Positions 42,241 to 52,375 of a DNA stretch of 64,000 bases are shown here, piece after piece. The notes beneath the pieces are model-generated. The model saw nothing but the letters and a program-made list of their open reading frames with translations, did no database searches and was not told the origin of the DNA. Both the position numbers and the translations under genes were made by a program. Origin of the DNA: Microthrixaceae bacterium (GTDB taxonomy: Bacteria; Actinomycetota; Acidimicrobiia; Acidimicrobiales; Iamiaceae); assembly GCA_016702505.1 (NCBI GenBank), contig JADJDU010000030.1, forward strand, positions 124,001-188,000, given 5' to 3'. The stretch's first letter is position 1. Every line of letters begins with the position of its first letter.

Positions 42241-42584
42241 CGGATCTCCCCGGCGTCCTTGAACGGTCGTTTGATCAGAGCAGCCGAGATGCCGGCGCCC
42301 ACCACAGCGAACACGAATGCAGCCAGATGGGGCACGTAGTCCCAACTCCCGGTCAGGTGGGCATCGGTCTCGGTCTGGAGTCCGCGCAGGATCGCCAGAG
42401 AACCGAACAGCAGCCCGAGCGTGAGCATTATCGCCCCCGGTATGCCCCACATGAGGAAGCGACCAATTGACTTGAGCGGGTCGATCGTCTCCTGTTTGGC
42501 ATAGTCCTTGATCAGGGTCCACAGATCGTTGAGGATCTCGCCGGTGCCCTTCTGTTGAGACTGGTTCGCACCGAGTGGTGCCAC
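42237..42584 (-). CDS. Holin-superfamily-like membrane protein
   Basis: A 115-aa protein with two membrane helices (MWGIPGAIMLTLGLLFGSLA; HLAAFVFAVVGAGISAALIK) and a helical N-terminus (LNDLWTLIKDYAKQETIDPL). This resembles the 'phage holin family' annotation common in actinobacterial genomes. No prophage genes surround it, so a lysis role is unlikely. Probably a housekeeping envelope protein coupled to the next two genes. Confidence 0.6.
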   Translation of the reverse strand: MAPLGANQSQQKGTGEILNDLWTLIKDYAKQETIDPLKSIGRFLMWGIPGAIMLTLGLLFGSLAILRGLQTETDAHLTGSWDYVPHLAAFVFAVVGAGISAALIKRPFKDAGEIR

Positions 42585-42693
42585 GATTCCTCCGGGTTTG
42601 GATCTGGTCTGCGACGGTGGGTTGCTAACGGCCGCGAGCGATGGGTCGCCACTTACTATCGGGCGGCCCGACGTGGTGCAAGGACCGGCGTCG
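42585..42693. other. Intergenic region
   Basis: 109 nt upstream of the holin-like gene and downstream of the dacB stop (42694). I see no strong terminator or operator; a promoter for the holin-like gene trio is expected here. Confidence 0.35.
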
Positions 42694-44313
42694 TCAACGC
42701 GGACGCGACGCAGGCACCACGCTGGACAACAGCACCAACTCGAACCCTTCGGCCCGAGCGGTACAGGCGCTAACGGCGGACTCTGGTTGAGCCTCGAAGG
42801 CGGCCAAGGATGCGGTCACGATCGGCTCCCAGGCCAACGCCGCGGTCGCAGCCGAGGTCATGCCTGCCGAGATCAAATAGGCGTTCACCGGAGCCACCAC
42901 CGGCAATACCTCCTCGTCGACACAGGTCTCCTCGTACTGCCCCAACAGCACGCCGAGAAAGTCCTGGCCCCGACGTGGGTCCTCGGCCTGTTCTCCATTT
43001 GCGATGTAGGCGAAGGTCGCGGTCCGGCCATCAGGCAGCGTCACGAACCCCGCCAGGGCAGTGACTGCGTTAAGCGTCCCAGTCTTGGCCCTGAGCCGAC
43101 CTTGGGCCGCGGTGCCCAGGAATCGGTCGCGCAGCGTGCCGCTCCTCCCGGCGACGGGCAGGCGCGAGCCGATCGCTCCATCTGGCCCTCCGGTACCGGA
43201 AAGGGAATTGACGAGATCATCACACGTCGATCGGTTGCCGCGATCTAGGCCCGAGCCGTCGGCCATAGACGTTCCCGGCGATGCCTGGGTCAGCTCCCCC
43301 AACCGGGTCATGATCGCCCGGGTACCGGACTCGGTGCTCCCACCGGTGCCCGCTCGGGTTCCGATCTCCTTGGTGAGGATCTCCGCGGTGGTGTTGTCGC
43401 TCTCCTCGAGCATCTGACGAACCACCTCGCCCAGCGGCGCCGAGTCGATTCCGGCCAGTTCACCGACTCCCACACCCGCCGTCCCCCGCGCCACACCACC
43501 GGCCACCGACACGCCACGGGTCACCAACAACGAGTTCAGCTGTTCGGCGGCGTGCACCGCTGGGTCATCGACGCGTCGGCGAATCGTCTCCCCGGAGCCT
43601 CCCGGCACAGGGAGTTCGAGGCGGAACCCATCATCGACCATCAGCGCCCCTAGGGGACCTACCTGGCCCTGCGACACGTATCTCTCCGGCCAACTGGGAA
43701 CGGTCCGGAGTGCATCGAACCGAGAGTCATCGGCCAACAGCTTCCCCGTGACCGAGCGGACTCCGGCGGAAACAAGGGCGTCGGCAAGTCCGTCGAGGAA
43801 CGTGAGAGGCTGATCAGCGGTACGGCGGGTGAAGGCGTAGGCAGCGGTGCTCAAAAGCGGATCTCCCCCACCCACAAGGGTCAGGTCTCCATGCACTACC
43901 CCGTCAACAGGCGTGGGCCCGACCAGACTGGTGTGGAACCGGTGTTCGTGCCCCAAGCGATCGAGCGCCACCTGCCCGACGAAGATCTTCTGGGTCGACG
44001 CGGGTATGAGCGGCAGCTCGGCTTGATGTCGAAAGACGGTGGCCCTAGAGATATCGACCCGAAGGCAGGTCTGCGGCGGTGACAGGGCGACCACCCCGTC
44101 GAGCCCGGTGATCAACGCCTGATCCACCGAGGTCGGTGGGGTGGCCTGTCGTGGAGCCGGCAGTGTTACCCAAGCTCCACCATTGCTGAGGCTGAGGCTG
44201 AGGCTCTGCTCTGAACCCGCAGCCGGTGTCGAGTTCGATGGCACGACCGCGACCATCAACAGGGAGACGGCGAGCGCGACGAGTCGGGCCGAGGTAGTCA
44301 CAGACCTGAGCAT
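42694..44313 (-). CDS. dacB: D-alanyl-D-alanine carboxypeptidase/endopeptidase (PBP4 type, family S13)
   Basis: Trims peptidoglycan stem peptides outside the membrane. The 539-aa protein has a signal peptide (RLVALAVSLLMVAVVPSNS). Catalytic motifs: S-x-x-K in LIPASTQKIFVGQVALDRLG (about 106), S-x-N in MLEESDNTTAEILTKEIG (about 305), K-T-G in LRAKTGTLNAVTALAGFV (about 435). GDLTLVGGGDPLLS is the usual start of the inserted domain. Longer than typical (about 480) because of C- and N-terminal low-complexity parts. Confidence 0.9.
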   Translation of the reverse strand: MLRSVTTSARLVALAVSLLMVAVVPSNSTPAAGSEQSLSLSLSNGGAWVTLPAPRQATPPTSVDQALITGLDGVVALSPPQTCLRVDISRATVFRHQAELPLIPASTQKIFVGQVALDRLGHEHRFHTSLVGPTPVDGVVHGDLTLVGGGDPLLSTAAYAFTRRTADQPLTFLDGLADALVSAGVRSVTGKLLADDSRFDALRTVPSWPERYVSQGQVGPLGALMVDDGFRLELPVPGGSGETIRRRVDDPAVHAAEQLNSLLVTRGVSVAGGVARGTAGVGVGELAGIDSAPLGEVVRQMLEESDNTTAEILTKEIGTRAGTGGSTESGTRAIMTRLGELTQASPGTSMADGSGLDRGNRSTCDDLVNSLSGTGGPDGAIGSRLPVAGRSGTLRDRFLGTAAQGRLRAKTGTLNAVTALAGFVTLPDGRTATFAYIANGEQAEDPRRGQDFLGVLLGQYEETCVDEEVLPVVAPVNAYLISAGMTSAATAALAWEPIVTASLAAFEAQPESAVSACTARAEGFELVLLSSVVPASRPR

Positions 44314-44338
44314 CGAAAGGACGAGCTGAACGATGGTG

Positions 44339-46534
44339 TCATCGGACGGGAAGACCCCGGGCTTGGCGCCAGCGGCTGTAGGTCCAGGCGTGAGCCAGAG
44401 CGGTAACGGCCCGGTTGGCCGACGGATAGCAGAGCCGACCGGTAGCCCTGACCGCGACCGGTCCGGCGTTGGTGGGATCGGTTACCGCCAACTCGGTGGC
44501 CACCAGCACCGGTTTGGCGGTGGCATCTGACACGTCGGCGGCAGCAGTGGCATAACGGGCGTCCTGGCGTTCATGGAACTCGACGATCCGCTCCAAACCG
44601 TGTTCGGGGTAGAAGGGGCCCTGGCGCATGAGCCGCGCCTGGTTGGACTGGATGCCCAGACCGAGCATGATCACGGCATCGACCGCGTCGTGGCGCGCCA
44701 CCAGATCCAGAACCTCGGGGATGGTGTCACGGGTCTCACCGCCCGCCATGTCCACGGGGTTGTTTCGACTCCATCGGGGTGGAAGCTTGGCATCGATCTC
44801 GGCCAGCAGATCCTCGGGCAAGGCCAAGAGCTCCAGGTCCGTACCCGATAGCGCATCGGCTGCCACCACCCCCCATCCTCCAACGGTCGTGAGAATCACC
44901 ACGCGAGGCCCGCGTGGCAAGGGTTGGGTGGCAAAGGTGGCAGCAGCCTCGAACGCCTCCTCGACGGTGGCGGCCCGGGTAATGCCGGCCTGGCGAGCGG
45001 CACCGGCGAAGACCCGGTCATCGGTGGCCAGCGAGCCGGTGTGGCTCGCTGCTGCACGCTGGCCGACGGCGGTGGTCCCTCCCTTGACCAAGACGAGCGG
45101 CTTGTGTTCGGTCACCGATCTCATGGCATCGAGGAAGGCTCGACCGTCACCAACTCCTTCTACGTAGGCGAGACCAACTCGGGTGACGGGGTCGCTTCCG
45201 TAGAAGGCGAGGTAGTCGGCCACAGTTGTGGCTGCGGCGTTGCCGGCGCTGACCGCGCGGCTGATCCCCACACCGGTCTGTACCGCGTAGTTCTGGAACG
45301 ACGAGACAAAGTTGCCGGATTGGCTCGCCACGCCGATGTGACCAGCCGGCGGGTACGGGGCCACGATCTGGGCGCACAACCGCGATGGGGTGGACACCAC
45401 CCCCTGGCCGTTCGGACCGGCCAGCAGAAGACCCAACGATCGGGCTTGGGTGACGAGGTCCTCTTGGGCCCGACGTCCGTCCTCATCGGCTTCGCCATAA
45501 CCCGCTGACGTGACGAAGACCGCCTTCACGCCCTTGGATGCAGCGGCCTCGATGATCGCTGGGTTCGCGCCGGCCGGGGTGCAACAGACAAGAAGCTCGG
45601 CGGAGCCGTCGTCCATGTCGGCGATGTCCGCCACCGTCTCGATACCCAGCACGGTCGCACGGTCTCGATTTGTCGCTTGGACCTTTCCCGTGAACCCGGC
45701 AGCCAGCAGGTTGTGCAGGGTGACGAAGCCGAACTTGCCGGGGTGAGTCGAAGCTCCGGCCACCACCACCCCGCTTGGGTCGAACAGGGCTCGGAACCCG
45801 TCGTCGCTCGGCCCGGTCACCGGCGCCTCAACTGGACCTGAGACAACGGGGGTATCGGTGACCTCCACCAGTGCATCCACGGCGATCGGTGTTCCGTCCA
45901 CCACGATGAGGGGGTTCAGGTCCACCGAGACGATTCTGGGATCGGCCGCTGCCGCCGCCGATAGCGCCAGGATCACCTCGATGAGCGCTTGCCGGTCCAC
46001 GGCCGGCTCACCTCGAAACGCCTCCAACAGGGAGCGGGTCGACAGATCATCGATCATTTCACTGGCATCGGTCGCCGTAACTGGGACTGGCCTGATCGCC
46101 ACATCGGCAATGGCCTCGGCCAGAACTCCGCCCACACCGATCATCACGGTCATCCCGAACTGGGGGTCATGGGCCAGGCCTGCGATCAGCTCTCGGTTGC
46201 CCTGGAGCATCGGGGCCACCAGGAGCGACACCGGACCGTCCTCGGGCCGTGCTTGGCTCAGAAGTTCGGCTCCGGCTGCCCGGACCGAATCGGCATCAGG
46301 CAGGCGTAGACGCACCAGGCCTCGCTCGGTCTTGTGGGCGATGGCGTCGCCGTTGAGCTTGACAACCGCCGGAAAGCCGATCTCGTCGGCTGCGGCTGCC
46401 GCATCGTCGGGCGAGGTGACGATTCTCTCGGCCGCGAATCGAACGCCGAAGGAAGCCAGCAACGATTTCGAGTCTGCTTCGCTGAGGGTCCTCGATTCGG
46501 GCGACGTCGGCTGGGTTGCTGGGGAGGTCGACAT
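44339..46534 (-). CDS. ADP-forming acyl-CoA (acetate-CoA) ligase family protein
   Basis: A fused two-subunit enzyme of 731 aa that interconverts acyl-CoA, ADP and phosphate with free acid, CoA and ATP. N-terminal ATP-grasp part (ADEIGFPAVVKLNGDAIAHK; MIGVGGVLAEAIADVAIRPV), then CoA-binding domain (FDPSGVVVAGASTHPGKFGF), then succinyl-CoA-ligase-like domain (GHIGVASQSGNFVSSFQNYA; AAASHTGSLATDDRVF). The His in SHTG is the probable phosphorylated residue. The beta-before-alpha order is common in fused bacterial forms. Acyl substrate unknown. Start chosen at MSTSPATQP. Confidence 0.85.
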   Translation of the reverse strand: MSTSPATQPTSPESRTLSEADSKSLLASFGVRFAAERIVTSPDDAAAAADEIGFPAVVKLNGDAIAHKTERGLVRLRLPDADSVRAAGAELLSQARPEDGPVSLLVAPMLQGNRELIAGLAHDPQFGMTVMIGVGGVLAEAIADVAIRPVPVTATDASEMIDDLSTRSLLEAFRGEPAVDRQALIEVILALSAAAAADPRIVSVDLNPLIVVDGTPIAVDALVEVTDTPVVSGPVEAPVTGPSDDGFRALFDPSGVVVAGASTHPGKFGFVTLHNLLAAGFTGKVQATNRDRATVLGIETVADIADMDDGSAELLVCCTPAGANPAIIEAAASKGVKAVFVTSAGYGEADEDGRRAQEDLVTQARSLGLLLAGPNGQGVVSTPSRLCAQIVAPYPPAGHIGVASQSGNFVSSFQNYAVQTGVGISRAVSAGNAAATTVADYLAFYGSDPVTRVGLAYVEGVGDGRAFLDAMRSVTEHKPLVLVKGGTTAVGQRAAASHTGSLATDDRVFAGAARQAGITRAATVEEAFEAAATFATQPLPRGPRVVILTTVGGWGVVAADALSGTDLELLALPEDLLAEIDAKLPPRWSRNNPVDMAGGETRDTIPEVLDLVARHDAVDAVIMLGLGIQSNQARLMRQGPFYPEHGLERIVEFHERQDARYATAAADVSDATAKPVLVATELAVTDPTNAGPVAVRATGRLCYPSANRAVTALAHAWTYSRWRQARGLPVR

Positions 46535-46689
46535 GGGCGACGAGGGTAGGCCAGAGCACACCGCTGAGGTCAGACACCAGCATCGTCCGCGCTGTCAGTG
46601 GTCGAAGCCGAGGCCCGAGCGGCGGCCTCTTTGCACACGAGCTTGCACCGGACGAGCACGGCAAACATGGAAGGGACTGCGGACGCTCT

Positions 46690-48505
46690 CTATGCCCCTC
46701 TGGTCTGCCCGAGGCGGGCACTCAGATCGGCGAGACCTCTCTCGACCACTACCTCGAGCGGTACGGGCCTGCTGATGAGGTACCCCTGGGCGGCACCGAT
46801 GCCGAGGGATCCCACCACCTCCAACTCGGCCAAGCTCTCGACTCCCTCGGCCACCAAATGGAGACCGAGCCGAGTCGCCATGGTCACCATTGCCTCGGTG
46901 ATGATCCGGGTGTCGGGGTCGGTGAGAAGTGCCTGGGTGTAGCTGTTGTCCAGCTTCAGGCCATCGATCGGATATCGACGCAGATGACCCAACGAGGAGT
47001 AGCCACTGCCAAAGTCGTCGAGCGCCAATGCCACGCCGGCGTCGCGCAGTTGGCGCAGGGCACGGTCCACCTCTTCGCGGGGATCGATGAACACCGATTC
47101 GGTCAGTTCCAAGATGACGTCGGAGGGGGTGACGCCGCTGGCCTCGATGATCGCGAGGGTCCTATCGGCATAGGTTCGGTCGAGCAGTTGTCGGCCCGAA
47201 ACGTTGACGGACATGCGCACGTCGCCGTCGTCTTCGTGGATGCGGGTCAAGGCCGACAGCGCGTACTCGAGAACCCGGTCTCCAAGGCGCAGGATCAGGC
47301 CGGATTCTTCGGCGGTTGGGATGAACTCGGCTGGACTGGTCAATCCCCACCGAGAGAGCGCCTCGAAGCTCACGACCCTGCCCGACTCGATATCCACGAT
47401 GGGTTGGAGCCAGACCTCCATGTCGCCATCGGCTATCGCTTTGCGCAACGAGGTCTCGACGGTGAAGCGGCGATGCGTACGTTGCCGTAGGTCACTGTCG
47501 AACAGCGCCGCCCCGCCCCGACCGCGCCGTTTCGCTTCATACATGGCCGCGTCGGCATCGCGCAGCAGCCCCTCGGGATCGAGTCGGCCCGGCTCACCGA
47601 AGGCAATGCCGACGCTGGCCGTCAGGTGGGTGCCTATGTCGGCTACCCGGGTCATCTCGATCGTCTTCAGAAGGTGCTCGGCGCGAGACGTGACCCGTTC
47701 ACGATTGCAGCCGGTGGTGACGACCACGAACTCGTCACCACCGAAGCGGGCAAGGAGGTCCTCGCCCGAGGAGGACCGAAGTGCCTCGGCTACGGCGACC
47801 AGGAGACGGTCGCCGGCGCCGTGCCCCAACCCGTCGTTGACGATCTTCAGATTGTCGATGTCCACGAACAGGGCAGCGACCAGATCCCGGGGATTCCTTC
47901 AACGCTTCGAGGTGCTCCAACAAGGCGAGCCGATTCGGAAGTCCCGTCAACGGATCCCGACGGGCCTGTTCGGCCAGAAGGCGGGCGTGATGGCGATCGG
48001 CGGTCACGTCGCGCATGATGATCCCGAAGTACACCTCTCCTGGAGAATCGCTGGCCACCGGGGTGACGGTCGTGGCCAGCACGTGCTTCTCGCCGTCGGC
48101 CAGGCGAAGCTCCAGGTCCCCCGTCCACCTCCGCATTGCCCTCAAGCTCGGTTCGATCTCCTCGTTCCCGAGCGCAGCGAGCGCCCCACCCGAGAAGGTG
48201 GCGAGGGGTACGCCGAGCTCGATGCGCGGAACGAGGGTGGCCGCCGCCTCGTTGGTGTAGATCAACCCCCCGCCCAATCGGCCGACCATGACCAAGTCGT
48301 CGAGGTCATCGAGCACCTGGAGCAGACGCTCATGGGCGTGACCGGTGGTGCGAGCGGCCTCGTCGGTGGCTTCCAGATGTTCGTCGTGCCGTAGCTGGTC
48401 GACCACGGCCTCGGCCACCGCTGATGACATCTGGCCACCGTCGGCTACCCCGGCAGTGAACGACACCTCCGATGCTGGCTGTTCACCCTGATCGCCAGCA
48501 GTCAT
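46690..48505 (-). CDS. PAS-GGDEF-EAL cyclic-di-GMP enzyme, frameshifted
   Basis: Synthesises and/or degrades cyclic-di-GMP. From the ATG at 48505: PAS-like sensor region (LDDLDDLVMVGRLGGGLIYT; GEVYFGIIMRDVTADRHHAR), then RRDPLTGLPNRLALLEHLEA, where the frame breaks near 47886-47892 (CCCGGGG run). In the next frame VDIDNLKIVNDGLGHGAGDR continues the GGDEF domain with intact RFGGDEFVV, followed by an EAL domain (VVSFEALSRWGL, ILELTESVFIDP, DDFGSGYSSLGHLRRYPID). One base too many explains the break, and the restored protein is about 604 aa. Both signature motifs look active. No signal peptide or membrane helices. Frameshift inferred. Confidence 0.85.
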
Positions 48506-48658
48506 GGATCGACGCGGACGAGCAGTGGGTAGAGGCGACCTACGCGGTGGTTGAAGGTGTGGAAGGACACGGGCACCCGAACGACATCTGAGGCTGGAGT
48601 CGGCGCGCAAGTTAGCCGGATCCACCCACCGTCGAACGGAAAAGACGCGACCGTCAGC

Positions 48659-49291
48659 TCAGGGAGCCGTCGGGCTGAGTGCTACGTGGAAGAGGTTGCG
48701 GAGGTGCTGCAATCTCGCCTCGAGCGCGTCGGCGGCGAGGGGATCGCTGTCGAGCAGTCCCTCCAGGAACGGAATGTCGCTGAAATAGCTGAACATCACG
48801 CTGTAGCCGGTGAGGAGGAGCTGTTCAGTGTCAACCCGCCGGAATCGTCCGGCATTCATCTCTCGATCGAACCAACCCATGGCCCGAAGGAGGAAGGGGC
48901 GTAGCGCCTGACCCAGGTCTATGCCCAGATGAGCCCCACCATCGAGCGCCTCCCGCCGAACCATCCGGACGAAATCGGGGTTCTCTTGGAAGAATCGGAA
49001 GCCGGTGGTGATGACGAGATCGACCTGTTTCCAGCCTTCCATCTGTTCGGCGATCGCCCCTTCGACCCGGGCACCCCACTCCTCCAATGTGATGCGGAAG
49101 ACCTCGGCATAGATCGCTTCCTTGGACGGGAAGTGGTGCAGGAGGCTAGGACGCCGTAGGCCGACGGCGGCGGCGATGTCGTTCAGAGAGGTGCCGTCAT
49201 AGCCATGGTCGGCAAAACATCGACGGGCCTCGAAGATGATCGCGTCACGGGTTGAAAGCGCTGGTTCGTTGCCAGACATTCGGGTCACCAT
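48659..49291 (-). CDS. TetR-family transcriptional regulator
   Basis: A 210-aa regulator. The N-terminal helix-turn-helix reads STRDAIIFEARRCFADHGYD and GTSLNDIAAAVGLRRPSLLH, then HFPSKEAIYAEVFRITLEEW. The C-terminal ligand domain is unassigned. The start could be the ATG at 49291 or 49279. It is divergent from the hypothetical/FIST pair starting 16 nt away, so it may control that pair and itself. No clear palindrome is visible in the very short gap. Confidence 0.85.
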   Translation of the reverse strand: MVTRMSGNEPALSTRDAIIFEARRCFADHGYDGTSLNDIAAAVGLRRPSLLHHFPSKEAIYAEVFRITLEEWGARVEGAIAEQMEGWKQVDLVITTGFRFFQENPDFVRMVRREALDGGAHLGIDLGQALRPFLLRAMGWFDREMNAGRFRRVDTEQLLLTGYSVMFSYFSDIPFLEGLLDSDPLAADALEARLQHLRNLFHVALSPTAP

Positions 49292-49306
49292 AGGCCGGGT
49301 ACGGTC

Positions 49307-49708
49307 ATGGCAATGGAGATCGTCGCCGCCCTGTTCATAGAGAACATCGAACTTCGCCCTGCACCTGGTCCCTCCACCCGGATCGATCTGACCGGCGTTC
49401 ACTTCTCGCTTGCTGCGCCCGGACCCGTTCCGGTCACGGTCGAGCCACATCTTGTGGTGCTGGTTAGGTGCGCCCTCGACGAGGTGGGGACAGGAGCTCT
49501 CGAGACCGTCTATCGCCGGCAAGGCGAGCAGGTCGCACGAAACGTGCAGCCCCTTCAGGTCGAGCCGGGCAAGTTCGCCTACCGATTGGTTCGAGCCGAG
49601 CTGAGCTTCGACGACTATGACACGGTCGAGGCCGAGGTGAGGGTGGATCTCGGGCCGACGGTCACCGTTCCCTTCACCTTGCTCCCCCCACCCGACAGCC
49701 AGGTCTGA
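49307..49708 (+). CDS. Hypothetical protein
   Basis: A 133-aa cytosolic, beta-rich protein (MEIVAALFIENIELRPAPGP; TRIDLTGVHFSLAAPGPVPV; YRLVRAELSFDDYDTVEAEV). Not recognised. It starts at ATG 49307 (or 49313), divergent from the TetR gene, and its stop shares one base with the start of the FIST-domain gene, so the two are coupled. Confidence 0.55.
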   Translation: MAMEIVAALFIENIELRPAPGPSTRIDLTGVHFSLAAPGPVPVTVEPHLVVLVRCALDEVGTGALETVYRRQGEQVARNVQPLQVEPGKFAYRLVRAELSFDDYDTVEAEVRVDLGPTVTVPFTLLPPPDSQV

Positions 49709-50862
49709 TGCCGTTCGGGGCGGCCGTCTCCCAGCACCCACTCGCCACCCACGCGGTGGGAGAGGTGGTCGGGGGGGTCCTGGAACAGGTGGGACCCTCC
49801 CCCGACATGGCCGTGCTGTTCGCGACTGGTGGCTACGTCGGGGCCATGGAGGACCTCGCCAGCACCGTTCGATCCACCCTTGCCCCCAGCATCTTCATCG
49901 GTTGCACCGCCGTATCGGTGCTGGCTGGGGCCGACGAGGTGGAGGACCGCGCCGCGGTGGCCTTGTTCGCCGCGGACTGGCAGGGTCGGCTTCGGCTCGG
50001 TCCACGGGGGGCCCGGGCCGTACGGTTCGATGCCCAACGAGACGGTGACGGTTGGCGCCTGAGCGGAACCGACGACGTAGCCGTCGATGACGCAACGCTC
50101 GTCCTGATCGCCGACCCCTTCACGTTCCCGGTGGATGGCTTCCTGGCCCGCCTGCACCACCAAGCCCCCGGCTTGTCAGTGGTGGGAGGAATGGCTTCCG
50201 CTGCTCGAGGCCCGGGTGGAAATCGCTTGGTGGCCGACCATGTGATCTCGGACCACGGCGCTGTCGGCGTCTTTCTCCCGCCAGGCGTTCCTGTCCGCCC
50301 GGTTCAATCCCAAGGCTGTCGTCCCATCGGTGAGCCCCTGGTCGTGACCGCCGGTCGTGGCAATCTGGTCGAACGGATCGCGGGACGTCCTGCCCTAGAC
50401 CTGATCAACGACCTGATCGAGTCTGCCGACCATCGCGACAAGTCATTGATGGGCCTTGGACTCCACCTGGGCTTGGTGGCCAATGAGAGGCTGGAAACGT
50501 TCGAGGCTGGCGACTTCCTGATCAGGAAGGTCCTGGGCATGGAGCGGGCATCGCGCTCGGTAGCAGTCGACTGTGAGGTCCCACTGGGAACCACCGTGCA
50601 GTTCCACGTTCGAGACCCCCAAACCGCCGATGAGCACCTTCGCTCGTCACTGTCGGGACATCAAGGTTCGGCGGCCTTGGTGTTCACCGGGCAGGACCGT
50701 GGTGAGGGGCTCTTCGGAGCACCACACCACGACGCCGAGGTGATCAGCGAACACGTCAACCGAGGCGCCACCGCTGGGATGTTCTGCTCCGGCGAGATTG
50801 GGCCCGTCGAGGCGCAGTCGTTCCTTCACTCCATGTCGACGTCGGTGTTGGTGTTCGATTGA
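49708..50862 (+). CDS. FIST N/FIST C domain sensory protein
   Basis: A 384-aa protein matching the FIST fold: FIST_N (PDMAVLFATGGYVGAMEDLA; IFIGCTAVSVLAGADEVEDR; PGLSVVGGMASAARGPGGNR) and FIST_C (GRPALDLINDLIESADHRDK; GQDRGEGLFGAPHHDAEVIS; AGMFCSGEIGPVEAQSFLHS). FIST domains are thought to sense small ligands, perhaps amino acids, and often feed signal transduction. Here it is stand-alone. The coupled upstream gene and divergent TetR gene suggest a small ligand-response unit. Confidence 0.85.
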   Translation: MPFGAAVSQHPLATHAVGEVVGGVLEQVGPSPDMAVLFATGGYVGAMEDLASTVRSTLAPSIFIGCTAVSVLAGADEVEDRAAVALFAADWQGRLRLGPRGARAVRFDAQRDGDGWRLSGTDDVAVDDATLVLIADPFTFPVDGFLARLHHQAPGLSVVGGMASAARGPGGNRLVADHVISDHGAVGVFLPPGVPVRPVQSQGCRPIGEPLVVTAGRGNLVERIAGRPALDLINDLIESADHRDKSLMGLGLHLGLVANERLETFEAGDFLIRKVLGMERASRSVAVDCEVPLGTTVQFHVRDPQTADEHLRSSLSGHQGSAALVFTGQDRGEGLFGAPHHDAEVISEHVNRGATAGMFCSGEIGPVEAQSFLHSMSTSVLVFD

Positions 50863-50886
50863 CGGTCGGTCCTTCGGCTCGCCTCC

Positions 50887-52365
50887 TTAGCCCGCCGGGT
50901 CGAGGCTGATCGACTTCTTTTGGAGATAGGCGTCGACGCCCTCGGGTCCGAGCTCGCGCCCGAGCCCTGAGTCCTTGTAACCCCCGAAGGGTGCACCGAA
51001 GGCCATGCCGAAGTGGTTGACGGTCACGGTTCCGGTGTCGATGCGACGGGCCACATCGGCGGCGTGGGCGCCGTCGACACCCCAGACCGAACCGGACAGG
51101 CCATACGGCGAGTCATTGGCAATGGCAACAGCCTCGTCGACACCGTCGTAGGCGATCACCGACAGGACCGGACCGAAGATCTCCTCGCGGGCGATGACCA
51201 TGTCGTTGGTGACATCGGCAAACACGGTCGGGTCCACGAAGTAGCCGGTCTCGAACGCAGGGCGTCCACCACCAGTTGTGACCCTGGCTCCCTCGTTTTT
51301 CCCCTGGTCGATCAGGCCCAATACCCGATCTCGCTGTCGATCTGCGACCAACGGGCCGATCTGTGTGGCCGGGTCCATCGGGTCGCCGACGACCTGGGCG
51401 GCCACGGCCTCGGTGAGCGCGTCGACGACCTCGTCATAGCGTGAGCGCGATGCCAGGATCCGCGTCTGGGCCACACATGCTTGCCCGTTGTTGAGGATTC
51501 CGCCGTCGATGATGCCTTGAACTGTCTGGGTGAGGTCGGCGTCATCGAGGACGATGGCTGCAGATTTGCCGCCGAGCTCCAACGTGCACGGGCGAAGCCT
51601 CTCCCCGCACAAGGTGGCGATACGGCGGCCGGCCGCGGTGGAGCCGGTGAAGCCGACCTTGTCGATGCCGGGGTGGGTGACCAGGTGCTCCCCCACCTCG
51701 CGACCGGCAGCCACGATGTTGAGCACTCCCGGGGGCAGACCGGCCTCGGCGAACACCTCGTGAAGGTCATACGCGCTCAACGGGGTCTCGGGTGCAGGCT
51801 TCAGCACCACCGTGCAGCCCGCCAAGAACGCGGGGGCCAGCTTCAAGATGGCCACAAAGAGCGGGACGTTCCACGGGACGACGGCCGCGGCCACTCCGAG
51901 GGGTTCCTTGCGCACCACGACCTCGCCGAACATGCCGGGCCTGGTTTCCTCCAGCTCGAAGGACCGCCCCAGCTCGGTGTAGTAGTCGAGCACCATGCTG
52001 GGTGCCAACACCTGTCCGAACATGCACCACGAGTAGGGGCTGCCCATCTCGGTGGTGATGAGCCGGGTCAGGTCGTCCATCCGGGCCTGGATGCCCTGTG
52101 AGGCCCGACCCAGGATCTCCGCCCTTTCTGCCACGGGGATCTGGGACCAGTCCGAGTCGAAGGCGGTACGGGCCGCGGCGACCGCCCGGTCGACGTCGGA
52201 GGTCGTCCCGTCGGGCACGCGACCGGCCACCTCCTCGGTAAACGGGTTGATCACATCGATCGTGTCCGAACCCGATGGTTCTACGAGTTCGCCACCGATG
52301 TAGAGACGGTCCTGGATGATCAATGCAGTGCACCCCTCGTGCGGATCTGGTTGTGGCGTCACCAT
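50887..52365 (-). CDS. NAD(P)-dependent aldehyde dehydrogenase
   Basis: Oxidises an aldehyde to the acid. The 492-aa protein has VVPWNVPLFVAILKLAPAFL (cofactor/substrate tunnel), VGFTGSTAAGRRIATLCGER, the catalytic glutamate in LELGGKSAAIVLDDADL and the catalytic cysteine in LNNGQACVAQTRIL. Near the C-terminus, VNHFGMAFGAPFGGYKDSGL matches the family. The substrate is unknown. The ATG at 52365 may be early; a TTG (LIIQDRLYIGG) is another option. A perfect inverted repeat lies 11 nt upstream of the ATG. Confidence 0.9.
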   Translation of the reverse strand: MVTPQPDPHEGCTALIIQDRLYIGGELVEPSGSDTIDVINPFTEEVAGRVPDGTTSDVDRAVAAARTAFDSDWSQIPVAERAEILGRASQGIQARMDDLTRLITTEMGSPYSWCMFGQVLAPSMVLDYYTELGRSFELEETRPGMFGEVVVRKEPLGVAAAVVPWNVPLFVAILKLAPAFLAGCTVVLKPAPETPLSAYDLHEVFAEAGLPPGVLNIVAAGREVGEHLVTHPGIDKVGFTGSTAAGRRIATLCGERLRPCTLELGGKSAAIVLDDADLTQTVQGIIDGGILNNGQACVAQTRILASRSRYDEVVDALTEAVAAQVVGDPMDPATQIGPLVADRQRDRVLGLIDQGKNEGARVTTGGGRPAFETGYFVDPTVFADVTNDMVIAREEIFGPVLSVIAYDGVDEAVAIANDSPYGLSGSVWGVDGAHAADVARRIDTGTVTVNHFGMAFGAPFGGYKDSGLGRELGPEGVDAYLQKKSISLDPAG

Positions 52366-52375
52366 AACCGAACCT

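Noticed and set aside
42237..42584. Prophage indicated by a holin-like protein
   Set aside because: No integrase, structural, lysin or portal genes nearby; holin-like proteins are common housekeeping genes in actinobacteria.
46606..46632. GAGGCC...GGCCTCTTT hairpin as a terminator
   Set aside because: The T-tract is on the plus strand, but the only transcript expected to end here is on the minus strand (GGDEF-EAL gene, stop 46690); too weak to list.
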